From positions 1-36,069 of the forward strand of contig CALAUZ010000043.1 of the NCBI GenBank assembly GCA_937892105.1: a DNA stretch of 36,069 bases, in the 5' to 3' direction. Source of the DNA: an uncultured Fretibacterium sp. GTDB taxonomy: Bacteria > Synergistota > Synergistia > Synergistales > Aminobacteriaceae. The notes under the pieces were generated by a model that had not been told where the DNA came from, made no database searches, and was given only the letters and a program-made list of their open reading frames with translations. The position numbers and the translations under genes were made by a program. Within the stretch, counting starts at the first letter, position 1. Each line of letters opens with the position of its first letter. Positions 8,265-15,470 of the stretch are shown piece by piece.

Positions 8265-8885
8265 ATGGAACTAATAAGCATAGGGAAATTTGCTAAAATG
8301 GTCGGCGTTACCCCCACTACGTTAAGGCGTATGCACCTTCGCGGTGATTTTATTCCTTATCATATAACGAAGAGCGGGACACGCTACTATTCAATGGAGC
8401 AGCTCAAAGAGTTTTCATCCGGCTCGCGCATTTCCGAGAAAATTGTGATTGGCTATTGCAGGGTTTCAACTCCAGCACAAAAAGACGACCTTGAGACACA
8501 AGTCCAGAATGTGAAATCTTACATGTACGCGAAAGGTTACAAGTTTGAGATTATTACGGACATAGGTTCAGGCATAAATTACAAGAAAAAAGGACTGCTG
8601 GAGCTAATCAACAAAATCAATAATCATGAAGTCTCAACGGTGGTAGTGCTATACAAGGACAGGCTAATACGGTTTGGATTTGACCTTCTGAATTACCTTT
8701 GCGAAATCAACGGCGTGAAAATTGAGATAATCGACAACACCGAATACAGCAAAGAGCAGGAATTGACAGATGACCTAATCCAGATAATCACAGTATTTGC
8801 TAACCGTCTTTACGGCCAGCGTTCCAAAAAGACTAAGAAACTGATTGATGAGATAAAGCAAAATGCTAAGGGCAGTCAAGATTAA
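8265..8885 (+). CDS. tnpA: IS607-family serine transposase TnpA
   Basis: A 206-residue transposase. The N-terminus is a MerR-like helix-turn-helix (SIGKFAKMVGVTPTTLRRMH, then GTRYYSMEQL), followed by a serine-recombinase catalytic domain starting VIGYCRVSTPAQKDDL with the nucleophile at about Ser68 and LYKDRLIRFGFDLL. A DNA-binding domain before the catalytic domain is the IS607 arrangement. It has a strong ribosome binding site and its own promoter. The 3' end overlaps tnpB by 23 bp. The length matches the family, so it is probably active. It catalyses excision and insertion of the element without target duplication. Confidence 0.95.
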   Translation: MELISIGKFAKMVGVTPTTLRRMHLRGDFIPYHITKSGTRYYSMEQLKEFSSGSRISEKIVIGYCRVSTPAQKDDLETQVQNVKSYMYAKGYKFEIITDIGSGINYKKKGLLELINKINNHEVSTVVVLYKDRLIRFGFDLLNYLCEINGVKIEIIDNTEYSKEQELTDDLIQIITVFANRLYGQRSKKTKKLIDEIKQNAKGSQD

Positions 8886-10041
8886 GCTAAATCCCACGCC
8901 GGAACAGGAGATTTTGTTCTGGAAAAGCGCGGGGACAGCTCGGTGGGCGTATAACTTCTATCTTTCAGAAAAAGAGCGCGTCTATCATGAGTATCTGATT
9001 AATGGCATGAACGGCAAAAAGGATATTTCAGGGTGTGAAGTCAGAAAATACATAAACAACGTGCTGAAAAAGACAACGCACAAATGGTTATCAGAAGTCG
9101 GAAGCAATGTCATGAAACAGGGTGTCAGGGACGCAGAAGAAGCATATCGGCGATATTTCAAAGGACTGTCCGACAAGCCGTGTTTCAAGTCAAGGCGCAG
9201 AAGCAAAATCAGCTTTTACGTGAATTACGAGAGCTTGAAACGTATGCAGGGCGGATTTCACGGTGAGAAACTTGGTTTTGTCAGAACATCACAGCCATTA
9301 CCTAAACTCCGTAAGGGACAAAAATATTCCAATCCCCGAATTTCATATAACGGCAAATACTGGTACTTATCGATTGGATACGAAGCCAAAGAAGAACCAA
9401 AGCCGGAATTAAGCGGTGTAAGTCTCGGAATAGATTTAGGTGTTAAGGATTTGGCGATACTCTCAGATGGAAGAGTGTTCAAAAACATTAACAAGACGCA
9501 TGAAGTCCGCAGGCTGGAGAAAAAACTCAGGCGTGAACAAAGGAAAGCGTCCCGCCGTGTTCGGCAGAATATCAAGAGCTATGATACAAACCGCCGTCCG
9601 ATATGGAAACGTCCGCTGAAGGAATGCCGGAATGTAGAACGCCAAAACAGAAAGATAAGATTGCTCCATAAACGGATAAATGACATTCGCACGAATTACT
9701 TGCACCAGACGACAAGAGCGATAGTGAAAACCAAGCCATCGCGCATAGTAATGGAAACGCTGAATGTGAAAGGAATGCTAAAGAACCGTCATTTGTCTAA
9801 AGCAATAGCGGCGCAGAAATTCTATGAGTTCAAACGTCAAATGCTGTATAAGTGCGCGTCATTAGGGATTGAGCTTATAGAGGCCGACAGATTTTATCCG
9901 AGTTCAAAGACATGTTCGAGGTGCGGACATATTAAGCGGGATTTGAAGCTTAAAGACCGTACATATGTTTGCCCAGAATGCGGGCTTGTGATAGACAGAG
10001 ATTTGAACGCGGCAATAAATTTAGCAAATTACAAAGTTTAA
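8863..10041 (+). CDS. tnpB: TnpB RNA-guided endonuclease of the IStron
   Basis: A 392-residue TnpB. The N-terminal helix-turn-helix/REC-like part starts MLRAVKIKLNPTPEQ. RuvC-I is LGIDLGVKDLAI (D191), RuvC-II is IVMETLNVKGM (E298), a zinc ribbon CSRCGHIK...CPEC spans about 351-373, and RuvC-III is DRDLNAAINLA (about 378-388). All three acidic positions and four cysteines are present, so it should be catalytically competent. TnpB uses an omega-RNA from the element's 3' end to cut sites matching the right flank, which retains the transposon. In IStrons the same transcript must be either spliced or processed to guide RNA. The start overlaps tnpA, as usual. Confidence 0.95.
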   Translation: MLRAVKIKLNPTPEQEILFWKSAGTARWAYNFYLSEKERVYHEYLINGMNGKKDISGCEVRKYINNVLKKTTHKWLSEVGSNVMKQGVRDAEEAYRRYFKGLSDKPCFKSRRRSKISFYVNYESLKRMQGGFHGEKLGFVRTSQPLPKLRKGQKYSNPRISYNGKYWYLSIGYEAKEEPKPELSGVSLGIDLGVKDLAILSDGRVFKNINKTHEVRRLEKKLRREQRKASRRVRQNIKSYDTNRRPIWKRPLKECRNVERQNRKIRLLHKRINDIRTNYLHQTTRAIVKTKPSRIVMETLNVKGMLKNRHLSKAIAAQKFYEFKRQMLYKCASLGIELIEADRFYPSSKTCSRCGHIKRDLKLKDRTYVCPECGLVIDRDLNAAINLANYKV

Positions 10042-10175
10042 GAGAGTTCACAAGCAGGAACACTTAAACATGTACCTATCGCTACTAGGGAATTAAAGCC
10101 TGTGGAGAGCTATACCAAACGAAAGTAGCCAGCAATATCAGCGAAATCGGGTTCGATGAAGCAGGAAGGCATATC
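9960..10175 (+). ncRNA. probable omega-RNA / element right end
   Basis: The 3' end of tnpB and the following 130 nt end with GGGTTCGATGAAGCAGGAAGG, a motif typical of the 3' end of tnpB-associated RNAs. The region contains GC-rich segments able to fold. The guide would be the next ~16 nt, either from about 10172 or from the 55-bp repeat, depending on the true right end. Boundaries are estimated. Confidence 0.55.
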
Positions 10176-10185
10176 GCGAGAGTGC

Positions 10186-10240
10186 CACAGTATAAATAGT
10201 ATGAACTTTGTATAAGATTGTACATATTTATCGTAGCGGA
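10186..10240. repeat. 55-bp direct repeat, right copy
   Basis: Identical to 1-55. Here it is preceded by the IStron right end and followed directly by the 3' end of a tail gene, whose final residues (PLR and stop) are read from the repeat. It marks the junction between the plasmid-like and phage-like parts. Confidence 0.9.
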
Positions 10241-10530
10241 AGTTTTCTAAATCCATACTGGTCAGCCTCAGCTCCATTACTCCATGAAGTTGTATCTTCC
10301 CCGATAGCGTAAACCTCACCTGAAGGCGGGTCAACATCAAACTTTGGAATATCAACAATAATCTTCACATCTTTAGTGTCTGAACCGTAGTTAGTAGTTA
10401 CGCTGACAGGCACAGAATACTCTCCCGGCTCATCAGGAGAGCCTGAGAAAGTGCCCGTGCTTGTGTCAAAATTCATACCGCTTGGAATACTGGAAGCAGT
10501 CCAATTTACGCTAGTTATATTCTTAGGCAT
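10228..10530 (-). CDS. phage tail/fibre protein with Ig-like domain, 3' end altered
   Basis: A 100-residue protein starting MPKNITSVNWTASSIPSG. GMNFDTSTGTFSGSPDEPGE resembles putative-Ig (He_PIG-like) folds, in which a short beta-sandwich carries a GTxSGTP-type motif. It is a paralogue of the next upstream gene, which shares the MPKNITSV start. The last four codons and stop come from the 55-bp repeat, so the original C-terminus (after about GFRKL) is missing. Probably a distal tail accessory or adhesion protein. The truncation is seen; the role is inferred from position. Confidence 0.65.
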   Translation of the reverse strand: MPKNITSVNWTASSIPSGMNFDTSTGTFSGSPDEPGEYSVPVSVTTNYGSDTKDVKIIVDIPKFDVDPPSGEVYAIGEDTTSWSNGAEADQYGFRKLPLR

Positions 10531-10534
10531 GGTC

Positions 10535-10831
10535 TTAACTCGTTTTAGTTACGTTAGTTCCTTTGACGGTGTAAGAAGTCATGACTTCATCAGCGACAGT
10601 ATTAACGACCTGATTAGGAGTAATGACGGGCAACCATGCATCAGGAATAGCTACATTTATAGTTATTGGTTTAGTGTCTCGTCCGTAATTAGTTACAACT
10701 GTTACCTGAGCAGTGTATTTGCCAGGGTCAACAGTAGGAGTACCGCTGATTACTCCGCTGTTTGAATTGATAGACAAAGCAGCGGGAAGACCTGTAGCAC
10801 TCCAAGTAACGCTAGTTATATTTTTTGGCAT
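10535..10831 (-). CDS. phage tail/fibre protein with Ig-like domain
   Basis: A 98-residue paralogue of the gene at 10228, starting MPKNITSVTWSATGLPAA. The putative-Ig motif GVISGTPTVDPGKYTAQVTV covers about residues 25-45. A strong AGGAGG ribosome binding site lies upstream. Ends YTVKGTNVTKTS. The product is small and beta-rich, without signal peptide. The tail gene cluster position suggests a capsule-, host-binding or fibre-tip role. Confidence 0.65.
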   Translation of the reverse strand: MPKNITSVTWSATGLPAALSINSNSGVISGTPTVDPGKYTAQVTVVTNYGRDTKPITINVAIPDAWLPVITPNQVVNTVADEVMTSYTVKGTNVTKTS

Positions 10832-10846
10832 ATTTTTGCCTCCTTA

Positions 10847-11161
10847 TTATGTTAAGGTTACATTTTCGCCTTTTATTTGATATGGTGAAATTTCTTCATC
10901 AGGAATTGCATCAATGAATTGTCCAGCATATATTATGGGAGGATATTTCTTATCAACTAATTCCATAAGCCTTTCAATTTGTTCTTTAGTGAGGTGGTAA
11001 TGACCTTTTTCGTCTCCGCCTAAAAGATTATTTAATTCTTCATGATTAGTCGAGCTGCCATTATTTTTTAAAGGCGGGTCAATGCCAGCGAAGCCAATAT
11101 CAAGTTCTTCAACTTCAGGATATTTATATCGTTTGTAAAACTCCTCGAAGAGTTTTTTCAT
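10847..11161 (-). CDS. phage tail-fibre associated protein with GHYHLT motif
   Basis: A 104-residue protein starting MKKLFEEFYKRYKYPEVEEL. The central segment IGFAGIDPPLKNNG...NNLLGGDEKGHYHLTKEQ contains the LGG-GHYHLT motif seen in many phage tail-fibre or baseplate accessory proteins. It closely resembles the product at 13925-14302, which has IGFSGIDPPLKMDN and GHYHLTKEQ. The C-terminal half differs between the two, so the shared N-terminal module has been reused. Exact function unknown. Confidence 0.6.
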   Translation of the reverse strand: MKKLFEEFYKRYKYPEVEELDIGFAGIDPPLKNNGSSTNHEELNNLLGGDEKGHYHLTKEQIERLMELVDKKYPPIIYAGQFIDAIPDEEISPYQIKGENVTLT

Positions 11162-11179
11162 AGCGCATCACACTTACCT

Positions 11180-11722
11180 CTACTGTCTCCAGCGGCAATT
11201 AGGGCATATACCGTCAACAGTCTGAGTGCCGCAAATTTCGCAGTAGTCATTAGTAGCAATGGAATTGCTTGCTTCGATCTCAAAGACTTTGCGAGTAAAT
11301 TCGTTGAGTAAAGCTCTGTAATCAGCCTGTATTGCATCAGCAGTGTAACTATTATCCGTGATAGCCGCCCCTAAATAAGCTCTCTTAAGTTTTTCAAAGT
11401 ATTTGGCGTACTCAGCCTGCAACTTTACGATAGTTATATTCGTATCTGTCTGTGAAATGCTACCATCGTCTGGTGGTTCAGGCTGATTATTAATTTCGTC
11501 CTCGTCATAAATTGGTGGTTCAGGCTGATTATCTATTTCCTCCTCCTGCTGTTCAACTTCAACAAGACTACCATCCTGAACAATATAATAGCCATTAGTA
11601 ATGACTTCTAAATCATCGTCAGTTATAGTTATATTTGGAACTGGAATGTCGTCAAAATTCTCACTTGATGGGTAAATACCTAAAATTTCTCCAGTTTCTT
11701 CATTGTAATGAATGTAATACAT
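11180..11722 (-). CDS. phage tail protein with C-terminal zinc ribbon
   Basis: A 180-residue acidic protein starting MYYIHYNEETGEILGIYPS, an opening common in phage tail-fibre assembly or accessory proteins. A proline-, aspartate- and asparagine-rich linker with a repeated NNQPEPP-type motif lies at about 63-88. A helical region follows (LQAEYAKYFEKLKRAYLGAA). The C-terminus is a four-cysteine ribbon, CEICGTQTVDGICPNC. The ribbon is unusual for a fibre chaperone and may mediate trimer assembly or binding. Strong ribosome binding site upstream. Confidence 0.6.
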   Translation of the reverse strand: MYYIHYNEETGEILGIYPSSENFDDIPVPNITITDDDLEVITNGYYIVQDGSLVEVEQQEEEIDNQPEPPIYDEDEINNQPEPPDDGSISQTDTNITIVKLQAEYAKYFEKLKRAYLGAAITDNSYTADAIQADYRALLNEFTRKVFEIEASNSIATNDYCEICGTQTVDGICPNCRWRQ

Positions 11723-11733
11723 TTTTTGCCTCC

Positions 11734-12975
11734 TTATTCTTTTAACGGCTCTACATATTCCACTATTAATAGACCTGGGTTACCACTTGCCTCTGTGTTT
11801 CCTAGCATATATCCACCAGAGAAAGAAGCACCTTCACCATATGGAGAGAATATTGTTTTAGTCGAGTTTAATGCATAAATGAAGTCTGCTGTAGAATCTG
11901 ATATATAGTTCTTAGTTTTAAGTGTATGTAAATGCGGGGCACTGGGATTAACTTGACATATCATTGAAGAACGTACAATACTAGAATTATCTGTAATAAT
12001 CATCTCTGCATTTTGATTACCTGCATGTCCCGAACTTCCGCCATTTCCTCCTGCAATTCTCATTATTACCGCATCATTCAATGCTACTACGCTATCTGAG
12101 CCTCGGTAACCTTTATCATCGTAAGCACCATACCCTCCAACTCCCGGACGCAAAGATAATATATCTCCAGGTTTTACTTTCACTTCTAAATCTTTAAAGC
12201 ATCCGCCAGTCCAGCCTGCATATAACTGCCCTAGTAATGTTCCTAATCCTCCGCCTCCGCCACAGCCAGAAATAGTGATACGGCTTACACCTTCTGGTAT
12301 TGTCAGCTTATAAGGATAGGTAGTTATGTGGTCTTTATCATTATTTTTCTTTCCGCCGGCAGGATTAGCGTCAAAGTAATTTAACCTTACTAAATGCATT
12401 TCCTTTACCGTATTATTAATTACCTCTGTTAAAGTGTCCTCTAAATTATCCAAATCCGATTTGTTAGCCTTATCTTGTAGCCATTTGTACAGCCAATATC
12501 CTGCACCTGCGCTTAAGGCATTAACAGAACTTGTATCAGAATAACTATGAGAAACAGTAACTTTGTTAGCAATAATTTTTTTGTCAAGTACGTATCCTTG
12601 TTTTGCGCTAAGAAATGCATTAGGGCTTCGATTATCTAGACCGTCATATGGTTTAGGTATGCTGCCATTGATTAAATTAGTAAGATTTGTTTCAAGATTG
12701 TTGACAGTAGTGATGTCTGCTTTCTTTTCTACGAGGGCTTTTAGCTCTTTGCCCATTTCAGCACTCAGTGCTTTATCACTTCCGCCGGTAGTAAGGTCAT
12801 TTATTACGTCCGGTTTCACATAAGGCAAAGACTTCCAAGCAGTTGTTCCATCTCCTACTTTCAAACGATTAGCAGTTTTGTCATATGCTACTTCACGATT
12901 TTTGAGTATTGGATTTTTATTTTCCCAATTAGCAGTAGTGTCGCCTCGTACTAAAAATATAGTATTTGTAGCCAT
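11734..12975 (-). CDS. tail fibre protein, Mtd-N-like start and glycine-rich C-terminus
   Basis: A 413-residue fibre protein. The N-terminal 50 residues (IFLVRGDTTANWENKNPIL... LKVGDGTTAWKSLPY) match the short beta-module at the start of many phage fibres and of major tropism determinants. Repeated NDLTTGGSDKALSAEMGKEL and SAKQGYVLDKKI modules follow, then a coiled region near 165-190. The C-terminal domain is glycine-rich (ISGCGGGGGLGTLL, AGGNGGSSGHAGN), typical of receptor-binding tips. It shares its N-terminal and repeat modules with the adjacent gene at 12996. Preceded by GGAGTTGATGCATA. Confidence 0.8.
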   Translation of the reverse strand: MATNTIFLVRGDTTANWENKNPILKNREVAYDKTANRLKVGDGTTAWKSLPYVKPDVINDLTTGGSDKALSAEMGKELKALVEKKADITTVNNLETNLTNLINGSIPKPYDGLDNRSPNAFLSAKQGYVLDKKIIANKVTVSHSYSDTSSVNALSAGAGYWLYKWLQDKANKSDLDNLEDTLTEVINNTVKEMHLVRLNYFDANPAGGKKNNDKDHITTYPYKLTIPEGVSRITISGCGGGGGLGTLLGQLYAGWTGGCFKDLEVKVKPGDILSLRPGVGGYGAYDDKGYRGSDSVVALNDAVIMRIAGGNGGSSGHAGNQNAEMIITDNSSIVRSSMICQVNPSAPHLHTLKTKNYISDSTADFIYALNSTKTIFSPYGEGASFSGGYMLGNTEASGNPGLLIVEYVEPLKE

Positions 12976-12995
12976 TATGCATCAACTCCTGACTA

Positions 12996-13736
12996 CTACG
13001 GGCGTGTAATTGTTCTGCCTACAATTCTTCCGTCTTCATCGTAATCAATTGTCATTACTTCGCCAGTGCTCGCTGTTATCTTCTGTAATATACTGTCTCC
13101 GAGCCAAGTAAGAGTTGCAGTTACTCCGTCCTCAAAAACTATTCTCTGCGGCTTTACTCTGTCGCTTCGGTATTCCAGAGTATAGCTCATACCGAAAATT
13201 CCCAGTCCGTTAATCTGGTCAGAGATATTGCCTAACTTATTATCAACACCATCAATAAGCCCCTTCAGTTCTACGCCCATATTTGCACTAAGAGCTGATG
13301 AAGAGCTTTTAGTTACTAAGTTATCTTCAACAGTTACACCTCCGTTAGCAACGTTGTCAATTAATCTTTTCAGTTCTTTTCCGCTAGCAGCACTCAATGC
13401 ATTTGTTGTGCTGGTTAAGTTAGCCCAACCTTTTGAGTAATCTTCAACCGTTACTGTTTTTATTCCACTCAAAGCTGTATTAAGAGTGCTTATTTTGTTA
13501 TTCAGTTCTTTTCCCTGTTCGGCTGTAAGTGCTTTATCTATACCGCCAGTTACTAAATCATTCACGAGTTCAGGGCTGCAGAAAGGTAAATCAGTCCACC
13601 TTGATACCCCATTACCTACTTTCAGACCGTGCTTATCCATATCAGCACCAATTTCACCTAAATCAAGCACAGGGTTCACAGAAGCCCAATTTGCTGTACT
13701 ATCTCTACGTATTTTTATCTTTATGTATGTTGCCAT
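12996..13736 (-). CDS. tail fibre protein, paralogue with Mtd-N-like module
   Basis: A 246-residue fibre protein starting MATYIKIKIRRDSTANWASV and continuing LKVGNGVSRWTDLPF, the same N-terminal module as its neighbour. It has three degenerate copies of a roughly 35-residue unit ending LTAEQGKELNNKI, LSAASGKELKRLI and LSANMGVELKGLI. The C-terminus is a small beta-domain (YTLEYRSDRVKPQRIVF...). The repeating unit looks like a fibre shaft spacer. Probably forms part of the same fibre complex as the 413-aa protein. Confidence 0.75.
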   Translation of the reverse strand: MATYIKIKIRRDSTANWASVNPVLDLGEIGADMDKHGLKVGNGVSRWTDLPFCSPELVNDLVTGGIDKALTAEQGKELNNKISTLNTALSGIKTVTVEDYSKGWANLTSTTNALSAASGKELKRLIDNVANGGVTVEDNLVTKSSSSALSANMGVELKGLIDGVDNKLGNISDQINGLGIFGMSYTLEYRSDRVKPQRIVFEDGVTATLTWLGDSILQKITASTGEVMTIDYDEDGRIVGRTITRP

Positions 13737-13764
13737 TACGAATTATCACTCCTTTATTTGAAAT

Positions 13765-13932
13765 TTATGCGCCGCCGCCGTCTAATGTTTCTGTATGCTC
13801 TGTTTCTAATGGTACAGGCCATCCAATGAGACAAGCTAACTTCTGCATCCAATTCTCTCCATACTCACCATCTCCGCCGTCATTGTTCCACCAATAGACA
13901 CAAAAGCGGTCAGCTATTCCTCGTTCAATCAT
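13765..13932 (-). CDS. small tail-cluster protein, 55 aa
   Basis: A 55-residue frame starting MIERGIADRFCVYWWNNDGG and ending TETLDGGGA. Its ATG overlaps the stop of the upstream gene by 8 bp, the tight coupling seen through this cluster. Tryptophan- and glycine-rich. No family recognised. Likely real because it fills a gap with an overlapping start. Confidence 0.55.
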   Translation of the reverse strand: MIERGIADRFCVYWWNNDGGDGEYGENWMQKLACLIGWPVPLETEHTETLDGGGA

Positions 13933-14302
13933 TATTTGCGCCTCCTCCGTCTGCCCATAAATCTACATTCTCAAGATACTCATCATAAGTTACTGACGCA
14001 TCTCCTCCATCAAACCAGAACTCTTCGTTGAGCAAATATTCAGCCTCACCAGTTGAAGCGAAGCCTCCATCAAAATCATGCTCATTAAGTAAGTCTATGA
14101 TTTTAAGCCACTGTTCTTTAGTGAGGTGGTAATGTCCTTCGTCATTGCCGCCTAAAAGATTATCCAGTTGTTCATGGTCAAGCACCGAATTATCCATCTT
14201 CAAAGGCGGGTCAATGCCCGAAAAGCCTATGATGAGTTCATCAATTTCAGTTTCATCGTATCTTGTGAAAAATTCATTGACTAACTCTTCGTAACGGCTC
14301 AT
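13925..14302 (-). CDS. phage tail-fibre associated protein with GHYHLT motif, paralogue
   Basis: A 125-residue protein starting MSRYEELVNEFFTRYDETEI. The conserved module IGFSGIDPPLKMDN...DNLLGGNDEGHYHLTKEQ is shared with the product at 10847-11161. The C-terminus is acidic and repetitive (FDGGFAS..., FDGGDAS..., ADGGGANND), three units around DGG, as in small fibre-decoration proteins. ATG overlaps the upstream gene's stop by 4 bp. Confidence 0.6.
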   Translation of the reverse strand: MSRYEELVNEFFTRYDETEIDELIIGFSGIDPPLKMDNSVLDHEQLDNLLGGNDEGHYHLTKEQWLKIIDLLNEHDFDGGFASTGEAEYLLNEEFWFDGGDASVTYDEYLENVDLWADGGGANND

Positions 14303-14718
14303 TCAACCGCCTCCGCATCTATGCGTACAACGTTAATGCCGTCAACTCCAATCACACGCACAAAAGGTGCTCTGTCCCAGCTAAGTACTGTTTCATAATT
14401 GCCTGTGATTTCTACTCCTACTTTTGAGCTTCCTGCGTAGAATTTTACTGTTCCCTGCTCAACCGAAAACTTCAAACGGTATTTATTGCAGTGTTCGAAA
14501 GTAAATTTGCGTTCTATTTCGCAGCCAAACTTGAATGTGCCACTAAGCATAATTGAGTCAGGAACAGGAGGATAATCAGCATTAACGAGTTCAAGGCCAA
14601 GTTCCTGATAAGGCACCCAAAAATTGCACAAGTAATTCTGTTTAGGTGGAAAACTATATAATTTCCCGTTATGTGAATAATTTATTGCTATATTTCCGTT
14701 ATTTCTAAATGTTGGCAT
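14299..14718 (-). CDS. hypothetical phage tail protein, beta-rich
   Basis: A 139-residue protein starting MPTFRNNGNIAINYSHNGKLY. Predominantly beta-strand pattern with alternating hydrophobics (FKFGCEIERKFTFEHC, YRLKFSVEQGTVKFY). No signal peptide or membrane segment. No family recognised. Position between fibre genes and 4-bp overlap with its downstream neighbour indicate a tail component. Confidence 0.55.
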   Translation of the reverse strand: MPTFRNNGNIAINYSHNGKLYSFPPKQNYLCNFWVPYQELGLELVNADYPPVPDSIMLSGTFKFGCEIERKFTFEHCNKYRLKFSVEQGTVKFYAGSSKVGVEITGNYETVLSWDRAPFVRVIGVDGINVVRIDAEAVE

Positions 14719-14740
14719 ATTTTCACCTCATTTCCCTAGT

Positions 14741-15463
14741 CTATTTACCAATTGCTATGTAGCTGCAATACAAATATTTCCATTGGCGATATGCGCCCTT
14801 ATAAAAGTCTTGTACCATGTACTTAAATCCTGTCTTGCTTATATCTTTAACTTGAATCATATTATCAAGTGCACCAGTTGCTCCATCATCTACATCAGCC
14901 TCAGTACCCGCTGTTACTATGAAACAACTATCAGAGAATGCTTTTGAAAATGTTACTGCATGTGCTGCCTCTGGTGCTGCATTATATTCATCTGGAGTTA
15001 TTCGCACTCGTCCCCACTGAATTATCAAATCATTCTTGAACTTTACCCAGCCATTACCATCAATTACACTGCTTGTTATTCCGTCTCCAGTTGCAGGGAT
15101 ACGACTATCTATCTGAGAGGTTAAGCCATTAACACGGCTTGCATCTATAGTAGCATTAGTCAGCTTGCCTACAACTTTTGAGGCATCTAATGTTCCGCTT
15201 ATGTCTGAAAAACTTAAACTCGGTTTATAATTCGGGTGCGGGTTTGTACTATCAATATGCTTCTGCAATGCGGTATTGATATTACCAATTGAGCCGTTGA
15301 CATCATTTGCACTAACTTTCCCTGAATCTAATGCGTTAAGACAGCCGTAAATTCTCTTTATTTCTTGTATATGCTTGCCAAAAGCATCACGTGTAGTGTC
15401 TCCGCCGCTCCTGAAATTCACAGGGTAGGCTTCACTGACTGGCGTACTCCATACTTTACTCAT
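14741..15463 (-). CDS. tail fibre protein with gp53-like C-terminal domain
   Basis: A 240-residue fibre protein. The N-terminal half is a shaft (HIQEIKRIYGCLNALDSGKV, LQKHIDSTNPHPNYKP with the HP(N)Y motif common in fibres). The C-terminal 90 residues start VKFKNDLIIQWGRVRITPDE and continue VTFSKAFSDSCFIVTAGTEA, which matches the gp53-like fibre C-terminal fold (IQWG plus FSKAFxxSC). This domain usually caps the fibre and contacts the host. Recognition of the domain is from motif memory. Confidence 0.75.
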   Translation of the reverse strand: MSKVWSTPVSEAYPVNFRSGGDTTRDAFGKHIQEIKRIYGCLNALDSGKVSANDVNGSIGNINTALQKHIDSTNPHPNYKPSLSFSDISGTLDASKVVGKLTNATIDASRVNGLTSQIDSRIPATGDGITSSVIDGNGWVKFKNDLIIQWGRVRITPDEYNAAPEAAHAVTFSKAFSDSCFIVTAGTEADVDDGATGALDNMIQVKDISKTGFKYMVQDFYKGAYRQWKYLYCSYIAIGK

Positions 15464-15470
15464 AATTTTT

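Larger units (their letters stand above)
7683..10185 (+). mobile_element. IStron: group I intron joined to an IS607-type tnpA-tnpB element
   Basis: Order: a group I intron core, an IS607-type serine transposase gene, a tnpB gene and a structured 3' end. This is the architecture of IStrons, first described in Clostridioides difficile. The left flank is TGGG (7679-7682), which matches the TGG(G)-type target motif I recall for IS607 TnpBs. The right boundary is uncertain: it lies between the GAAGCAGGAAGG motif ending near 10171 and the 55-bp repeat starting at 10186. The element is on the plus strand inside a minus-strand phosphatase gene, so its intron cannot splice out of that host mRNA. Confidence 0.8.

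Noticed and set aside
10110..10358. Minus-strand frame across the 55-bp repeat
   Set aside because: It is a frame-shifted reading of the tail gene fused to the repeat and IStron end, with no ribosome binding site.
11734..13736. Diversity-generating retroelement, because the fibres have a major-tropism-determinant-like start
   Set aside because: No reverse transcriptase gene or template/variable repeat pair is present; the N-terminal module is common in ordinary fibres.
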